Source: Vulcanimicrobiota bacterium (lineage in GTDB: Bacteria; Vulcanimicrobiota; Vulcanimicrobiia; Vulcanimicrobiales; Vulcanimicrobiaceae). From it: a stretch of DNA of 64,000 nt. The DNA is taken from NCBI GenBank assembly GCA_027306785.1, contig DAHUZB010000022.1:62001-126000 (forward strand), in the 5' to 3' direction. Positions 48,076-56,843 of this stretch are shown piece by piece. Each line of letters begins with the position of its first letter. The stretch's first letter is position 1. The position numbers and the translations under genes were made by a program. The notes under the pieces are model-generated. The model did not search any database, was not told the DNA's origin, and worked only from the letters and a program-made list of their open reading frames with translations.

Positions 48076-48852
48076 ATGCGAACGGTGATGGAGTCGAACG
48101 ACCGCGGCCTCTGCCGCGCTAAGGAATTCGCGGTCAAAGCGGGGGTAACGGTGCGCACGCTGCACTTTTACGACCGCATCGGGCTGCTCGTTCCGAGCGC
48201 GCGCGAGGAAAACGGCTATCGCCTCTACGGTGATGCCGATCTCGAACGGCTGGAGCAGATCCTCGCCCTGCGATTCGTCGGCTTCGAACTGGAACGCATC
48301 AAACGCCTACTCGAAGGACCTCCGCGCCCGCTCGGCGTCGCGCTGCGCCTCCAGCGCGCGATCATCCAACAGGAGCATCGGCGTCTCGAACTCGCCCTCG
48401 CGGCGATCGACGAAGCCGAGCGCGCGCTCGCCGACGCGAACGACGACGAACGGCGCCGGGTTCTTCGTGACGTCATCAAGGTATTCAAGATGGAACACGA
48501 TTGGAACTGGACCCTCAACTACTACTCGCCGAGCGCGCGGGAACGCCTCGCCGAGATTCGACGGACCACGCCGAAGGAAACGATCGAGGCGGGGCAGCGT
48601 GCCTGGACCGAATTGATCGCGGAGGTCGAAGCCGCCGCGGACGGCGGGCTCGATCCCGTGTCGCCCGACGCTCTGGCGTTAGCAGCGCGTTGGCGCGAAC
48701 TCGTGCGCGCCTTCACGCGCGACGATAGCGAGGTCGCCGATGGGCTCAACAGGCTCCGGAGCGATCGGACGCATTGGCCCGCGGACTTCAAGCGTCCGTG
48801 GAGCGACGCCGCCGATCGATTTATCTGCGCGGCGATGCGCGGGCTCTCCTAG
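48076..48852 (+). CDS. MerR-family regulator with TipAS-like domain
   Basis: The protein has about 258 residues; the ATG at 48076 is near the predicted transcript start, and 48088 is an alternative. The N-terminal MerR helix-turn-helix is clear (AKEFAVKAGVTVRTLHFYDRIGLLVPS, YRLYGDADLERLEQILALRFVGF). After a long coiled coil, the C-terminus (NYYSPSARERLAEIRR, AGQRAWTELIAEVEAAADGGLDP) resembles the TipAS antibiotic-binding domain. It likely senses a small molecule and twists its own promoter. It is divergent from RNase H. Confidence 0.92.
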   Translation: MRTVMESNDRGLCRAKEFAVKAGVTVRTLHFYDRIGLLVPSAREENGYRLYGDADLERLEQILALRFVGFELERIKRLLEGPPRPLGVALRLQRAIIQQEHRRLELALAAIDEAERALADANDDERRRVLRDVIKVFKMEHDWNWTLNYYSPSARERLAEIRRTTPKETIEAGQRAWTELIAEVEAAADGGLDPVSPDALALAARWRELVRAFTRDDSEVADGLNRLRSDRTHWPADFKRPWSDAADRFICAAMRGLS

Positions 48853-48861
48853 GAGCCCGTG

Positions 48862-50451
48862 CTACTCGCGCCGCACGACCGCGAGGCCGAGTTCCGGGAA
48901 TGCCTTTGCGTGCGCGAAATCATAATGATCGCGCTTCATTCGATCGACCAGCAGCGCATCGATCCGTGCCTGTTGATGCGGAAGAAAGCTCACGAAGCCG
49001 CCGTAGGTGTGGCGTCCCGATGCATCGACCGCGTCGCTGACGATCGCGTAGTTCGCCGTGTCGAGGCCGACGGGAAAGAGGTGGACGTCCCGATCGTTGT
49101 AGACGTACGTCATACCGCCCTCGACCGTCGTAACGCTGCTGCCCGGCGGAATCGCGCGCGAGATCCCGCCGCCGACGGCCGCGATCGTGCGTCCGCTCGG
49201 GCTGAACGCGAGTTGAACCGCCTGTTGATAGGCCGGGAGCATGCTCGAATTCGGCGTTAGCCCGGAAAAGCGAATCGGCGCGAACGAGAACGGATCGATG
49301 CAGCTCAGAAAGATCACGCCCACGGCGAGCGCACCCGCCGCGGCGAACGGCACGCGCACGCGACGCTCGAACGCCGCGAGCCCCATGACGGCCGCCCAAA
49401 CGAGGATCGGGAAAAAGTACGACGAGTAATGCGTAACCCAGCCGATCTTCTCGGCACCGCCCAAGTTGCCGATGATGTTCGGCAGCATCGCGACGAACGC
49501 GATCGCGAGCGCACGCCACTCGAAGGCAGCGAGCGCGAGCAGCGGTAGGCTGAGGACGAGCAGCAGCAGCGTCATCACCGCGAAGTTCGGGAAGACGAAG
49601 AACGACTGAATGATGCCGCCGAGCGAATCGGGGATGTAGCCTTGATTGTAGGGATTGTGGATCACGAACTTCAGAAGGATCAGGCCGTATACCAGCATCG
49701 CAAGCGACGCGCCCAGTTTGAAACGGCGATCGTCGACGCTCCGCCACCAGAGCAGCACGTAGAGCAGCACGGAGATCCCGGCCACGATCGGCGCGCGCTC
49801 GGTGATCGACGACGCGAGCACGGCGACGACGATGAAGAGCCAGCGCGGCGTCTTGACGCGAGCCGCGAGCGCCATCAGGGCGAAGCCTAAAAATACGAAG
49901 AGCCGATCGGGATAGACCTGGCCCCACAGTAGACCGCACCACCATGCCGGGTACGATGCGACGAGCAAGACCGCGATCGCCGAGGACAAGGGCGTAACGC
50001 CCTGCGAGCGCGCGAGTACGTAGACGCCGACGAGCAGCGCGACGAATGCAAGCACGAAGGAGGTCAGCAGCGTCCCCGGGATCGAGAAGATCGCACAGAA
50101 CGGGGCGAGCGCGTAAAAAATATAGTACGCGTGCCACGTGAACATATTCACGCTGTCGGGGACCGGCGGCGCGAGCGCGCTGTGAGCGAGCGTCGCGGCG
50201 GTCATCACCGGATAGTGCACGCTTTGCGTGTACGACTGCACTTCCGCACCGATCTGACTCATCGGGATTCCCGTCTTGAGCAGATTGTGCATCATCTGGA
50301 AAAAGAGCGCGGTGTCACCCTCGAACGCCTGGATGCGCGTGAGCTTCACGACCGCCGTCACGAGGACGAGGACGAGGGCGGCGCCGAGCACGATCCCCCA
50401 TTCGAGGCGCGTCATGCGCCGATCCGCGCCGGGCTGTTCGATCGCGGTCAC
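48862..50451 (-). CDS. DUF2079-like multi-span membrane protein
   Basis: The protein has 529 residues from a GTG at 50451 with a strong GGAAGGAG before it. About 11-12 membrane segments alternate with loops. The first outer loop (GDTALFFQMMHNLLKTGIPMSQ) carries an acidic residue, as in GT-C type enzymes, and the C-terminus is a soluble domain after the last span. It resembles DUF2079 predicted membrane glycosyltransferases. It ends the cassette with split transketolase and the epimerase-glycosyltransferase fusion, so a role in surface-glycan assembly is likely but not shown. Confidence 0.8.
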   Translation of the reverse strand: MTAIEQPGADRRMTRLEWGIVLGAALVLVLVTAVVKLTRIQAFEGDTALFFQMMHNLLKTGIPMSQIGAEVQSYTQSVHYPVMTAATLAHSALAPPVPDSVNMFTWHAYYIFYALAPFCAIFSIPGTLLTSFVLAFVALLVGVYVLARSQGVTPLSSAIAVLLVASYPAWWCGLLWGQVYPDRLFVFLGFALMALAARVKTPRWLFIVVAVLASSITERAPIVAGISVLLYVLLWWRSVDDRRFKLGASLAMLVYGLILLKFVIHNPYNQGYIPDSLGGIIQSFFVFPNFAVMTLLLLVLSLPLLALAAFEWRALAIAFVAMLPNIIGNLGGAEKIGWVTHYSSYFFPILVWAAVMGLAAFERRVRVPFAAAGALAVGVIFLSCIDPFSFAPIRFSGLTPNSSMLPAYQQAVQLAFSPSGRTIAAVGGGISRAIPPGSSVTTVEGGMTYVYNDRDVHLFPVGLDTANYAIVSDAVDASGRHTYGGFVSFLPHQQARIDALLVDRMKRDHYDFAHAKAFPELGLAVVRRE

Positions 50452-50542
50452 GTAGCTGCTCCTTCCCGGCGCCCCGCGGCGCCGATACATTCGATACGGA
50501 TGATGTTGCCGACGCCCGAGGCGCGGATGAGACGAAAGCGCA

Positions 50543-52510
50543 TCACGAACGCACGCGCCCGTCGGGGAGAAGTTCGGCCACCTCACCGTTGCGCACGAGT
50601 GCCGATCGGATCAATCGGGGACGCCCCTTGACCTCCATCATGATCTTCGCGACGTACTCACCCACGAGTCCGATCGCGAAGAGATTGAACGATCCGAAGA
50701 ACAGGATCGCGATGAGCACCGTGGTGATGCCCTTCGGGGCGATCGTCGGCACGAGCAGCCGCAGCGCCGCCTCGACGACCGCGATGAGCAGGGAGAATCC
50801 CATCGAGAGAATGCCGAGCGTCGTGAGCATCGTGAGCGGCGTGTTGCTGAACGAAAAGATGCCGCGCTTGGCCCATTCGATGTTCTTGGCCAGGTTGTTG
50901 GTGGAGCGTCCGAACATGCGTTCCGGTCGCACGTACGAAACGCCGGTCTGTCGGAATCCGATGTACGCGCGCAACCCGCGCACGAAGAGATCGCGCTCGC
51001 CGCAGGCGAGCAGCCATCCGACGACGCGTCGATCGAGCAGCGAGAAATCGCCCGCGTCAAGCGGCATCGGCACGTAGCTGAAGGCCGAGAAGACGCGGTA
51101 GAACAGTTTGTAGAGCAATTCCCAGCCGGGTGCCATCTCGCGTTTGACGCGTCGTCCGTACACAACGTCGAAGCCGTCGTTCCACTTTTCGTAGAATTGC
51201 TCGATCAATTCGGGCGGATCTTGCAGATCGCCGTCGAGCAGCACGACGCCGTCTTTGGTAGCGAGTTCCATGCCGCTGCGAAACGCCATCTGCGAGCCGA
51301 AATTGCGCGAATGCGAGATGCCGATCACGTTCGGATCGCGGGCGCTGATCTCTCGAATCACCGATGCACCGTCGTCGGGGCTGCAATCGTCGACGAAGAT
51401 GATTTCGTGCTCCACGTTGAGCTTGGTGAAGACGGCCTTGAGGCGCTCGTACATCACGGGAATGGCCTGCGCATCCTTGTAGCAGGCGACGATCGCGCTC
51501 ACGCTGCGCGCCTTACGGCGCATCGATTTGTTCGCCGTGACGGCGAACTGCGTCTCGTCGAGATCGCGAATCCACGCAAAGGTAGCGCGCAGCCCGTCGA
51601 CGAGCGCGGTGGTTGACCGCCAGCCGAGTTCGCCCTCGGCTTTGGCGGGCTCCGCATACCATTCGGCGAGATCCCACGCGCGATTGTTCATCGCGCCGAA
51701 GACGGGTTCGCCCGGCACCGCGAAGGTCGTTTTCACGAGGGTGGCCAGCTCGCCGATCGTCGTGCGTTCGCCGGTGCCGATGTTATAGCTCTCGCCATAG
51801 AGCCCCGGATGCATTTTGGCAGCCGCCAGCACGAACGCGCGGCAGACATCGTCGACGTAGACGAAGTCGCGCGAGATGCGTGCGTCGACGAACTTCGGGA
51901 AGTCGCCTTTCGAGGCGGCGCGGAGCACCTGCGGAATCAGGCGCGAGGTATCCTCGAGCGGCCCGTAGACCGCATAGAGGCGCAGGTTGACGCACGGAAA
52001 GCCGTGATGTTTGCCGAGAAAGCGCAGGTGCGACGCGGCCGCGATCTTGGAGACCGAGTAGAAGCTGTTGGGTTCGAGGGCGCCCTCTTCGCTCGGAGCC
52101 GAGCAGTTGGTACCGTACTCCGATGAACTTCCCGCGTGGACGTATGCCGCGAAACGCCCTTCGCGCAGCAGGCCGGTCAGCGTGGTGAGCGCCGTGAAAT
52201 TCGTGCGGTAGATGCGTTCGGGATCGCTTTCGAACGCGTACCCGCCGTAGGCCACGCAATCGAAGACCGTCTGCGGCCCGATCGTCTGCACCAAATTTTT
52301 CACCGCGGCCGGATCGGTCAGATCGACGGTGAGCACGAACTCGTCCTTCACGTCGGCGAGGCGCCAGCTCTTGGCACGCTGCTCGACGGCGAAAACGTCG
52401 CTGCGATGCGCGGCCAACATGCGGAACAGATTCGCGCCGACGAAGCCGGAGCCGCCGGTCACGAGGATCGGCCCGCGCAGCGCGCGGATAAACTCGGCGA
52501 TATCGCTCAC
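50543..52510 (-). CDS. fused NAD-dependent epimerase/dehydratase and family 2 glycosyltransferase
   Basis: A single 655-residue frame starts at a GTG in a GTGA overlap with the transketolase gene. Residues 1-325 are an extended-SDR sugar-nucleotide enzyme: TGGSGFVG at 18-25, SSSEYG near 130 and the catalytic Tyr151/Lys155 in YSVSK. After a short linker (about 320-336), residues 337-655 are a DPM1/GtrB-like GT2 enzyme: SAIVACYKD, VDDCSPDD, LDGDLQDPP and QMAFRSGMEL, then two membrane segments near 560-630. The first half would make an NDP-sugar and the second transfer it, probably to a lipid carrier. I do not know this fusion as a common architecture. Confidence 0.93.
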   Translation of the reverse strand: MSDIAEFIRALRGPILVTGGSGFVGANLFRMLAAHRSDVFAVEQRAKSWRLADVKDEFVLTVDLTDPAAVKNLVQTIGPQTVFDCVAYGGYAFESDPERIYRTNFTALTTLTGLLREGRFAAYVHAGSSSEYGTNCSAPSEEGALEPNSFYSVSKIAAASHLRFLGKHHGFPCVNLRLYAVYGPLEDTSRLIPQVLRAASKGDFPKFVDARISRDFVYVDDVCRAFVLAAAKMHPGLYGESYNIGTGERTTIGELATLVKTTFAVPGEPVFGAMNNRAWDLAEWYAEPAKAEGELGWRSTTALVDGLRATFAWIRDLDETQFAVTANKSMRRKARSVSAIVACYKDAQAIPVMYERLKAVFTKLNVEHEIIFVDDCSPDDGASVIREISARDPNVIGISHSRNFGSQMAFRSGMELATKDGVVLLDGDLQDPPELIEQFYEKWNDGFDVVYGRRVKREMAPGWELLYKLFYRVFSAFSYVPMPLDAGDFSLLDRRVVGWLLACGERDLFVRGLRAYIGFRQTGVSYVRPERMFGRSTNNLAKNIEWAKRGIFSFSNTPLTMLTTLGILSMGFSLLIAVVEAALRLLVPTIAPKGITTVLIAILFFGSFNLFAIGLVGEYVAKIMMEVKGRPRLIRSALVRNGEVAELLPDGRVRS

Positions 52511-53409
52511 GCGCCGACGCTCCGAAGAATCGAGGCCGCATCGAGCCCGCATTGCGCGCGCAGATAGCGCTGCGAGCCGTACCGATCGAAACGATGCGCG
52601 GCGGCGTTGAACGACTGAAAGCGGCGCGCGTGTACGCCGCGCTCGGCGAACGCGAGCGCGAGCAGCGATGCCGCCGAACCCTGCCGCACGTGCTCTTCGA
52701 CGACGGCGATGCCGTGCGAGGTCGCGCGTTCGAGCAACTCCGCGGGGAGCGCGTTCGGATCGAGCGGCAGCTCCGCGAGCGCCCACAGTTGCGGACGCGT
52801 TTCTTGCGCGAGCGCGTGGAGCGGCGCGATCAGCGAGCCCGCAATCGGACCGACGGCGACGACGGCCGGGCCGCCGCCCTCGAGCAGGCGACGCCACGGC
52901 GCGTAGGCGGGAATCGCCCATCCGCCGGGCGCTTCACCGCGGCCGAGGCGGAGGTACGATGCACGGTCGCTCGCGAGCATGCGTTCGACCACGGCCGCAA
53001 CGTCTTCGTCGAACGCGGGCACGAAGACGTCGAGATGGTCGAGTGTGAGCAGCACGCCGTAATCCTCGATCGCATGATGCGTGGGCCCTTGCACGCCGTA
53101 ACCGAATCCGCCGCCGTTTCCGACCAGGCGCACCGGTAGCCGATGAAACGTGACATCGTTGCGAATCTGCTCGAAGGGACGCGCATAGCAAAACGGCGCG
53201 ATGCTGTAGATCCACGGGCGCAGCCCCTGCGCCGCGAGCGCCGCGGCCACGCCGACCATGTTCTGCTCGGCGACGCCCGCGTTGATGAAGCGGTCGCCGA
53301 GCGCGTCGCGCAGCGGCTCGAGCGCCATGAACCCGAGGTCGCCCGTGAGGAAGACCATGCGCGGATCTTCGGCGCGCGCGGTGAGGACGTCGCAGAATGC
53401 CGCTCTCAT
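52507..53409 (-). CDS. transketolase-like C-terminal subunit
   Basis: The protein has 300 residues, starting in an ATGA overlap with the other subunit. It has the pyrimidine-binding and C-terminal domains: FINAGVAEQNMVGVAAALAAQGL with the catalytic Glu, RLVGNGGGFGYGVQGPTHHAIEDYGVL, and a final Rossmann-like part. Together with the next gene it makes an alpha2-beta2 transketolase, as seen for split enzymes in special sugar pathways. It lies upstream of the epimerase-glycosyltransferase fusion. Confidence 0.93.
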   Translation of the reverse strand: MRAAFCDVLTARAEDPRMVFLTGDLGFMALEPLRDALGDRFINAGVAEQNMVGVAAALAAQGLRPWIYSIAPFCYARPFEQIRNDVTFHRLPVRLVGNGGGFGYGVQGPTHHAIEDYGVLLTLDHLDVFVPAFDEDVAAVVERMLASDRASYLRLGRGEAPGGWAIPAYAPWRRLLEGGGPAVVAVGPIAGSLIAPLHALAQETRPQLWALAELPLDPNALPAELLERATSHGIAVVEEHVRQGSAASLLALAFAERGVHARRFQSFNAAAHRFDRYGSQRYLRAQCGLDAASILRSVGA

Positions 53410-54188
53410 GCCTCCACCTCGCGCAGCGCCGCTTCGTAGCGCTCGCGATCGAGCGGCAGATAGTGCCACTCCATGCGATTCTCCATGAAGCTCACGCCGC
53501 GGCCCTTCACGGTCTCGAGCACGATGCAACGCACGCGTTCGGCGGGAGCCGCCAGCGCGTCGGCGATCGCGCGCGGATCGTGACCGTCGACCACCTTCAG
53601 CTCGAGATCGAAGCCGGCCAGCCGCTCCCAGAGCGGCGCCATCGACGCGACCTCGGCCGTGCCGCCGAAGCCCTGCAAGCGGTTGTGATCGACGAGAATC
53701 GTCAAATTGGCGAGGCGGTGATGGCAGGCGAAGATCAGCGCCTCCCAAGTGGAGCCCTCTTGCCACTCACCGTCGGAGGTGAGGCAGTAGGTGCGGTGGG
53801 GGAGGCCGCGCAGCCGAAAGCCGAGCGCGCTGCCCGCCGCGAGCGAGAGTCCGTGCCCGAGACTTCCGGTCGCGAATGCGATCTCATCGAGCAGCCCGGT
53901 GGGCGGATGGCCCGCCAACCGCGTCTCCTCACCGTGAAAAGTCCGTAGTTCCTCGTCGTCGAGGCGGCCCAGGCTCCAAAGCGCGACATACAGCGCGCCG
54001 ACGGCGTGCCCTTTCGAGAGCACGAAGCAGTCCTCGGGCGAGATGACGCCGTGATAGAGCGTCATCAGCGCGTCGAGCGCGGAAAGGTTGCCGCCGATGT
54101 GCCCGACACCGCTCTCGAAGTGCATTCGCAATAGGCGTTTCCGCGCATCGACCAAACGGTCGCGCGACGGAACGTCGATCTTCGCCAT
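53406..54188 (-). CDS. transketolase-like N-terminal subunit
   Basis: The protein has 260 residues from the ATG at 54188; a GTG at 54200 is possible. It has GHIGGNLSALDALMTLYHGV, KGHAVGALYVALWSLG, TGSLGHGLSLAAGSALGFRL and the thiamine-diphosphate motif SDGEWQEGSTWEALIFACHHRLANLTILVDHNR. It binds thiamine diphosphate with the next subunit and moves two-carbon units between sugars. First gene of the cassette. The substrate may be a special sugar rather than central metabolism. Confidence 0.94.
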   Translation of the reverse strand: MAKIDVPSRDRLVDARKRLLRMHFESGVGHIGGNLSALDALMTLYHGVISPEDCFVLSKGHAVGALYVALWSLGRLDDEELRTFHGEETRLAGHPPTGLLDEIAFATGSLGHGLSLAAGSALGFRLRGLPHRTYCLTSDGEWQEGSTWEALIFACHHRLANLTILVDHNRLQGFGGTAEVASMAPLWERLAGFDLELKVVDGHDPRAIADALAAPAERVRCIVLETVKGRGVSFMENRMEWHYLPLDRERYEAALREVEA

Positions 54189-54274
54189 CTGGTCGCACAC
54201 GTTACACCGCCCGGCGAGCCGCCCCTTTTCGCGTCGTGCGTGAACCGCTTGCCCGTTCGGGTAGAATGGCGGCT

Positions 54275-54586
54275 ATGAAGAGCGCTCTTTCACGCGTCCT
54301 CGCGACGCTTGCCCTCGCCGCGGTGCTGCTGCCGCACGCCGCCCTCGCCGCGAACCGCTTCTACGGCATCGTGCGGCACGTCTCCACCACCAATATCAAG
54401 GTCGAGAACCCGCGCACGCACGAGATCCTCTCGTTCGAGATGTGGCCCAAGTTCGACCGCATCTTCTCGCGCGACGGAAAGACGACGTATCAGATGCGCG
54501 ACATTCATCCCGGCCGCCGCGTCGAGATTCTCTACGATCAGAAAGCATTCGGCCTGCGCCACGCCGACGAGATCGTGCTCTACTGA
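54275..54586 (+). CDS. small exported protein of unknown function
   Basis: The protein has 103 residues from the ATG at 54275, which gives a signal peptide, MKSALSRVLATLALAAVLLP ending in ALAA. The mature part is a single small beta-barrel-like domain (FYGIVRHVSTTNIKVENP, LSFEMWPKFDRIF, RRVEILYDQKAFG). I do not know the family. A hairpin terminator follows. Confidence 0.72.
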   Translation: MKSALSRVLATLALAAVLLPHAALAANRFYGIVRHVSTTNIKVENPRTHEILSFEMWPKFDRIFSRDGKTTYQMRDIHPGRRVEILYDQKAFGLRHADEIVLY

Positions 54587-54626
54587 CGCGCGGTTACGGC
54601 GACGGTGAACGAAGGCGGATACAAAA

Positions 54627-54654
54627 AGCACGGGGCTCGTAAGAACCCCGTGCT
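54627..54654. terminator. bidirectional hairpin terminator
   Basis: AGCACGGGG (54627-54635) pairs with CCCCGTGCT (54646-54654), followed by CTTTTC on the plus strand and preceded by AAAAA. It can end the small exported protein's message and, on the minus strand, transcription beyond tRNA-Pro. Confidence 0.82.
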
Positions 54655-54661
54655 CTTTTCA

Positions 54662-54740
54662 TGGTCGGGCTGACTGGATTCGAACCAGCGACCTCTTGAC
54701 CCCCAGTCAAGCGCGCTAACCAAGCTGCGCTACAGCCCGA
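54662..54740 (-). tRNA. tRNA-Pro (anticodon GGG)
   Basis: On the minus strand the acceptor TCGGGCT pairs with AGCCCGA, followed by encoded CCA. The D-arm AGCGC/GCGC, the anticodon stem CTTGA/TCAAG around loop CTGGGGG (anticodon GGG, reading CCC) and the T-arm GCTGG-TTCGAAT-CCAGT are all present. It is a complete tRNA. Confidence 0.95.
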
Positions 54741-54833
54741 GATGGAACGGCGGCCGAGGCGTTCCGTGACCCGGGACGATTGACGAATCCGGCCCTGTTT
54801 TCCTTGTTACGCGAACCGCAACTTTTGTCGGGC

Positions 54834-55889
54834 TCAGTGCGGCGCGGTCTGCACGCTTATCCCGGTCGTCGTGACGCCGATGTTCAGCGTCGCATGCTGC
54901 CCGTAGGCATCGGTAAACGTGGCCGTGCAGGAGCCTGCCGCGCTGGCCGTGACCGTGTAGGTCTCCGTGGGACCGAGAGCGCTCGGGGTCGTCACCGTCG
55001 CCACACCCGCGCAGGTGTCGCTCTCGGTGAACGTGCCGGTGTAGGCGGTCTCGCTCAGCGTGGCGGTCAGCGCGTTGCTTGCGCCGGTTCCCAAGAGCGC
55101 GAGCGTGCTCGGCGAGATCCCGAGGGCGTTCGGCGTGGGTGCGAAGATCGCGGTCGCGGGGGGAATACCCGTCGCGCTCGCGGTGAGCGTCGCGGTGATG
55201 AGGTCGCCGCCGTTGTAGTTCAACGAGACGGCGGTGCCGGGCGCGGTGACCGACGTTGCGGAGAGCGAGGTGTAGGTGCTGTCCGAATCCGCGAGCGAGA
55301 TGGCGAGCGGATTGCCGTTCGCATCCACGTATCCGCCCGGAGCGACGATGGTCTTGCCCGCCGCATCGAGTGCGCTCACCGTAACCGCAGGCGTGCCGGC
55401 CGTGCCGACCGAGGCCCCGCCGACCGCGAGCGCGAGCGAGGCGACGACGCCGTCGGTCGTGATCGTAAAGGTGTTCGCGACGCCCGCCACCACGGTCTTG
55501 ACGACCGTGCCCGTCGCGAGCAGACTCCCCGACGCGTTGACGCCGGAGTAGAGCTTGACGACGAACGTGTCGCTGCCGATCGCCGCGCCGATGGTCACCG
55601 AGCAGCTCGTCGTGCAGTTGGCGCTCACCGGCGCGCTCGCCGTTCCGCCGCTCGGAATATACGCGACCGAGACCGACTGGGTCGCGGGCGACACGTATGC
55701 GGGCCGACGCGTGCTCGTCGAGCGCGGAATCGTGAACGAGAACGTGACCGGAACCGATTGCGGCGCGGAGCCGGCGGCCGGCAGCGCAGAGACCGACGAC
55801 GAGGCTCCGCCTCCGCCGCATCCGGCGAGCAACGATGCGCTCGCGAGCGCGGCAAGCAACGACGAAATCGAACGCGGAATGCGGCTCAT
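54834..55889 (-). CDS. lipoprotein with Ig-like modules
   Basis: The protein has 351 residues from the ATG at 55889 with GAGGAAG before it. The lipobox is LLAGC. The mature part is a Gly/Ser/Thr/Ala-rich series of beta-sandwich modules. The last 80 residues (YTGTFTESDTCAGVATV, SCTATFTDAYGQHATLNI) match the end of the neighbour at 55902, with two Cys that could form a disulfide. It is probably a surface lipoprotein. Function unknown. Confidence 0.85.
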   Translation of the reverse strand: MSRIPRSISSLLAALASASLLAGCGGGGASSSVSALPAAGSAPQSVPVTFSFTIPRSTSTRRPAYVSPATQSVSVAYIPSGGTASAPVSANCTTSCSVTIGAAIGSDTFVVKLYSGVNASGSLLATGTVVKTVVAGVANTFTITTDGVVASLALAVGGASVGTAGTPAVTVSALDAAGKTIVAPGGYVDANGNPLAISLADSDSTYTSLSATSVTAPGTAVSLNYNGGDLITATLTASATGIPPATAIFAPTPNALGISPSTLALLGTGASNALTATLSETAYTGTFTESDTCAGVATVTTPSALGPTETYTVTASAAGSCTATFTDAYGQHATLNIGVTTTGISVQTAPH

Positions 55890-55901
55890 GCTCTTCCTCA
55901 C

Positions 55902-56663
55902 CTAGTGTTGCTGCACGATGACGCCCACCGTGGTTACGGTGATCGCCAGCGTCGCGTGTTGCGCGAATGTGTCGCCGAAGGTAGCCGAGCACGTGCCGAC
56001 CGCCGATCCGGTCACGGTAAAGCTCGCCGATGGTCCCGCGGGGTTGGACGATGCGATCGTCGCGATGCCGCCGCAGGTGTCGCTCTCGGTGAAGGTGCCC
56101 GTATAGCCGCCCTCGCTGACCGTCACGCTCTGCGCGGTTGCAGCGCCGAGGCCGACGATCGAGACGCCGGTCGGCGAGACGGTCAACACCCCGGGAACGG
56201 GAGTCGGGCTCGCCGTCGGCGCGGCCGTCGGGGTCGGCGATGGCGATGCCGCGGCGACGATGACGCCGAACGACGCGCTTGCGCCGTTTTGGTCATGAAT
56301 GGTGATCGTCGCGCTTCCGACGCCGTCGCTCGCGACCGTGAACGTTGCGGATCCCGGCGCAAGCTGCGCGCGTTTCGAGGCCGCCGCCGCAACCGTGCTC
56401 GGGCTGATCGTCGCTACGGCCGCGTTCGAGGACGCGGCACTGAAGGCGCCCGCATAGCCCGCTTCGCTCACGGTGATCGTGGCTTGCTGACCGAGCGCGG
56501 AGAAATCGAGCGTTCCACCGCCCGACGGCAGCGCGATCGCGATCGATCCCGGCTGCGTGATATTCGGTGTGTACCCCGGCGTGCAGCCCGCCGCGAGCGC
56601 CGCGATCGACACCGTACCGACCATCGCGATGCGCAGGCGTGAGCGCGACAAGAAACCGATCAT
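55902..56663 (-). CDS. lipoprotein sharing the C-terminal module with its neighbour
   Basis: The protein has 253 residues from the ATG at 56663 with GAGG before it. The lipobox is ALAAGC. It has one Ig-like module (ATITVSEAGYAGAFSAASSN), a Thr/Pro/Ala-rich linker (SPSPTPTAAPTASPTPVPG) and a C-terminal module (YTGTFTESDTCGGIATI, TCSATFGDTFAQHATLAI). The latter closely matches the next gene's end. They probably arose by duplication and are co-transcribed, 12 bases apart. Confidence 0.86.
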   Translation of the reverse strand: MIGFLSRSRLRIAMVGTVSIAALAAGCTPGYTPNITQPGSIAIALPSGGGTLDFSALGQQATITVSEAGYAGAFSAASSNAAVATISPSTVAAAASKRAQLAPGSATFTVASDGVGSATITIHDQNGASASFGVIVAAASPSPTPTAAPTASPTPVPGVLTVSPTGVSIVGLGAATAQSVTVSEGGYTGTFTESDTCGGIATIASSNPAGPSASFTVTGSAVGTCSATFGDTFAQHATLAITVTTVGVIVQQH

Positions 56664-56776
56664 CTAAGCCTCGAAATCGGAACAGAGTGACTTCGTACGA
56701 GCTTTGTGCGAGCGGCATCGTTCTCCTGGGCAATGCGTTAGGTACAACGGCACATTCACCGATACGAATCCGAACA

Positions 56777-56811
56777 CGAAAAGAGACCACCATGACGGTG
56801 GTCTCTTTTCG
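56777..56811 (-). terminator. terminator after the HU gene
   Basis: Perfect 15-base-pair stem (56777-56791 with 56797-56811), 5-base loop, with TCTCTTTTCG at the end of the minus-strand arm. It lies 33 bases after the HU stop and separates it from the lipoprotein genes. Confidence 0.88.
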
Positions 56812-56843
56812 TGCCGTGCATCCGGCGCACCGCGCCGGCGAGG

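Noticed and set aside
56293-56718. ATG at 56718 with a good AGGAG, in a different frame from the lipoprotein
   Set aside because: The frame becomes Arg/His-rich inside the lipoprotein gene. The lipoprotein has its own GAGG and a proper signal peptide. A frameshift cannot be fully excluded.
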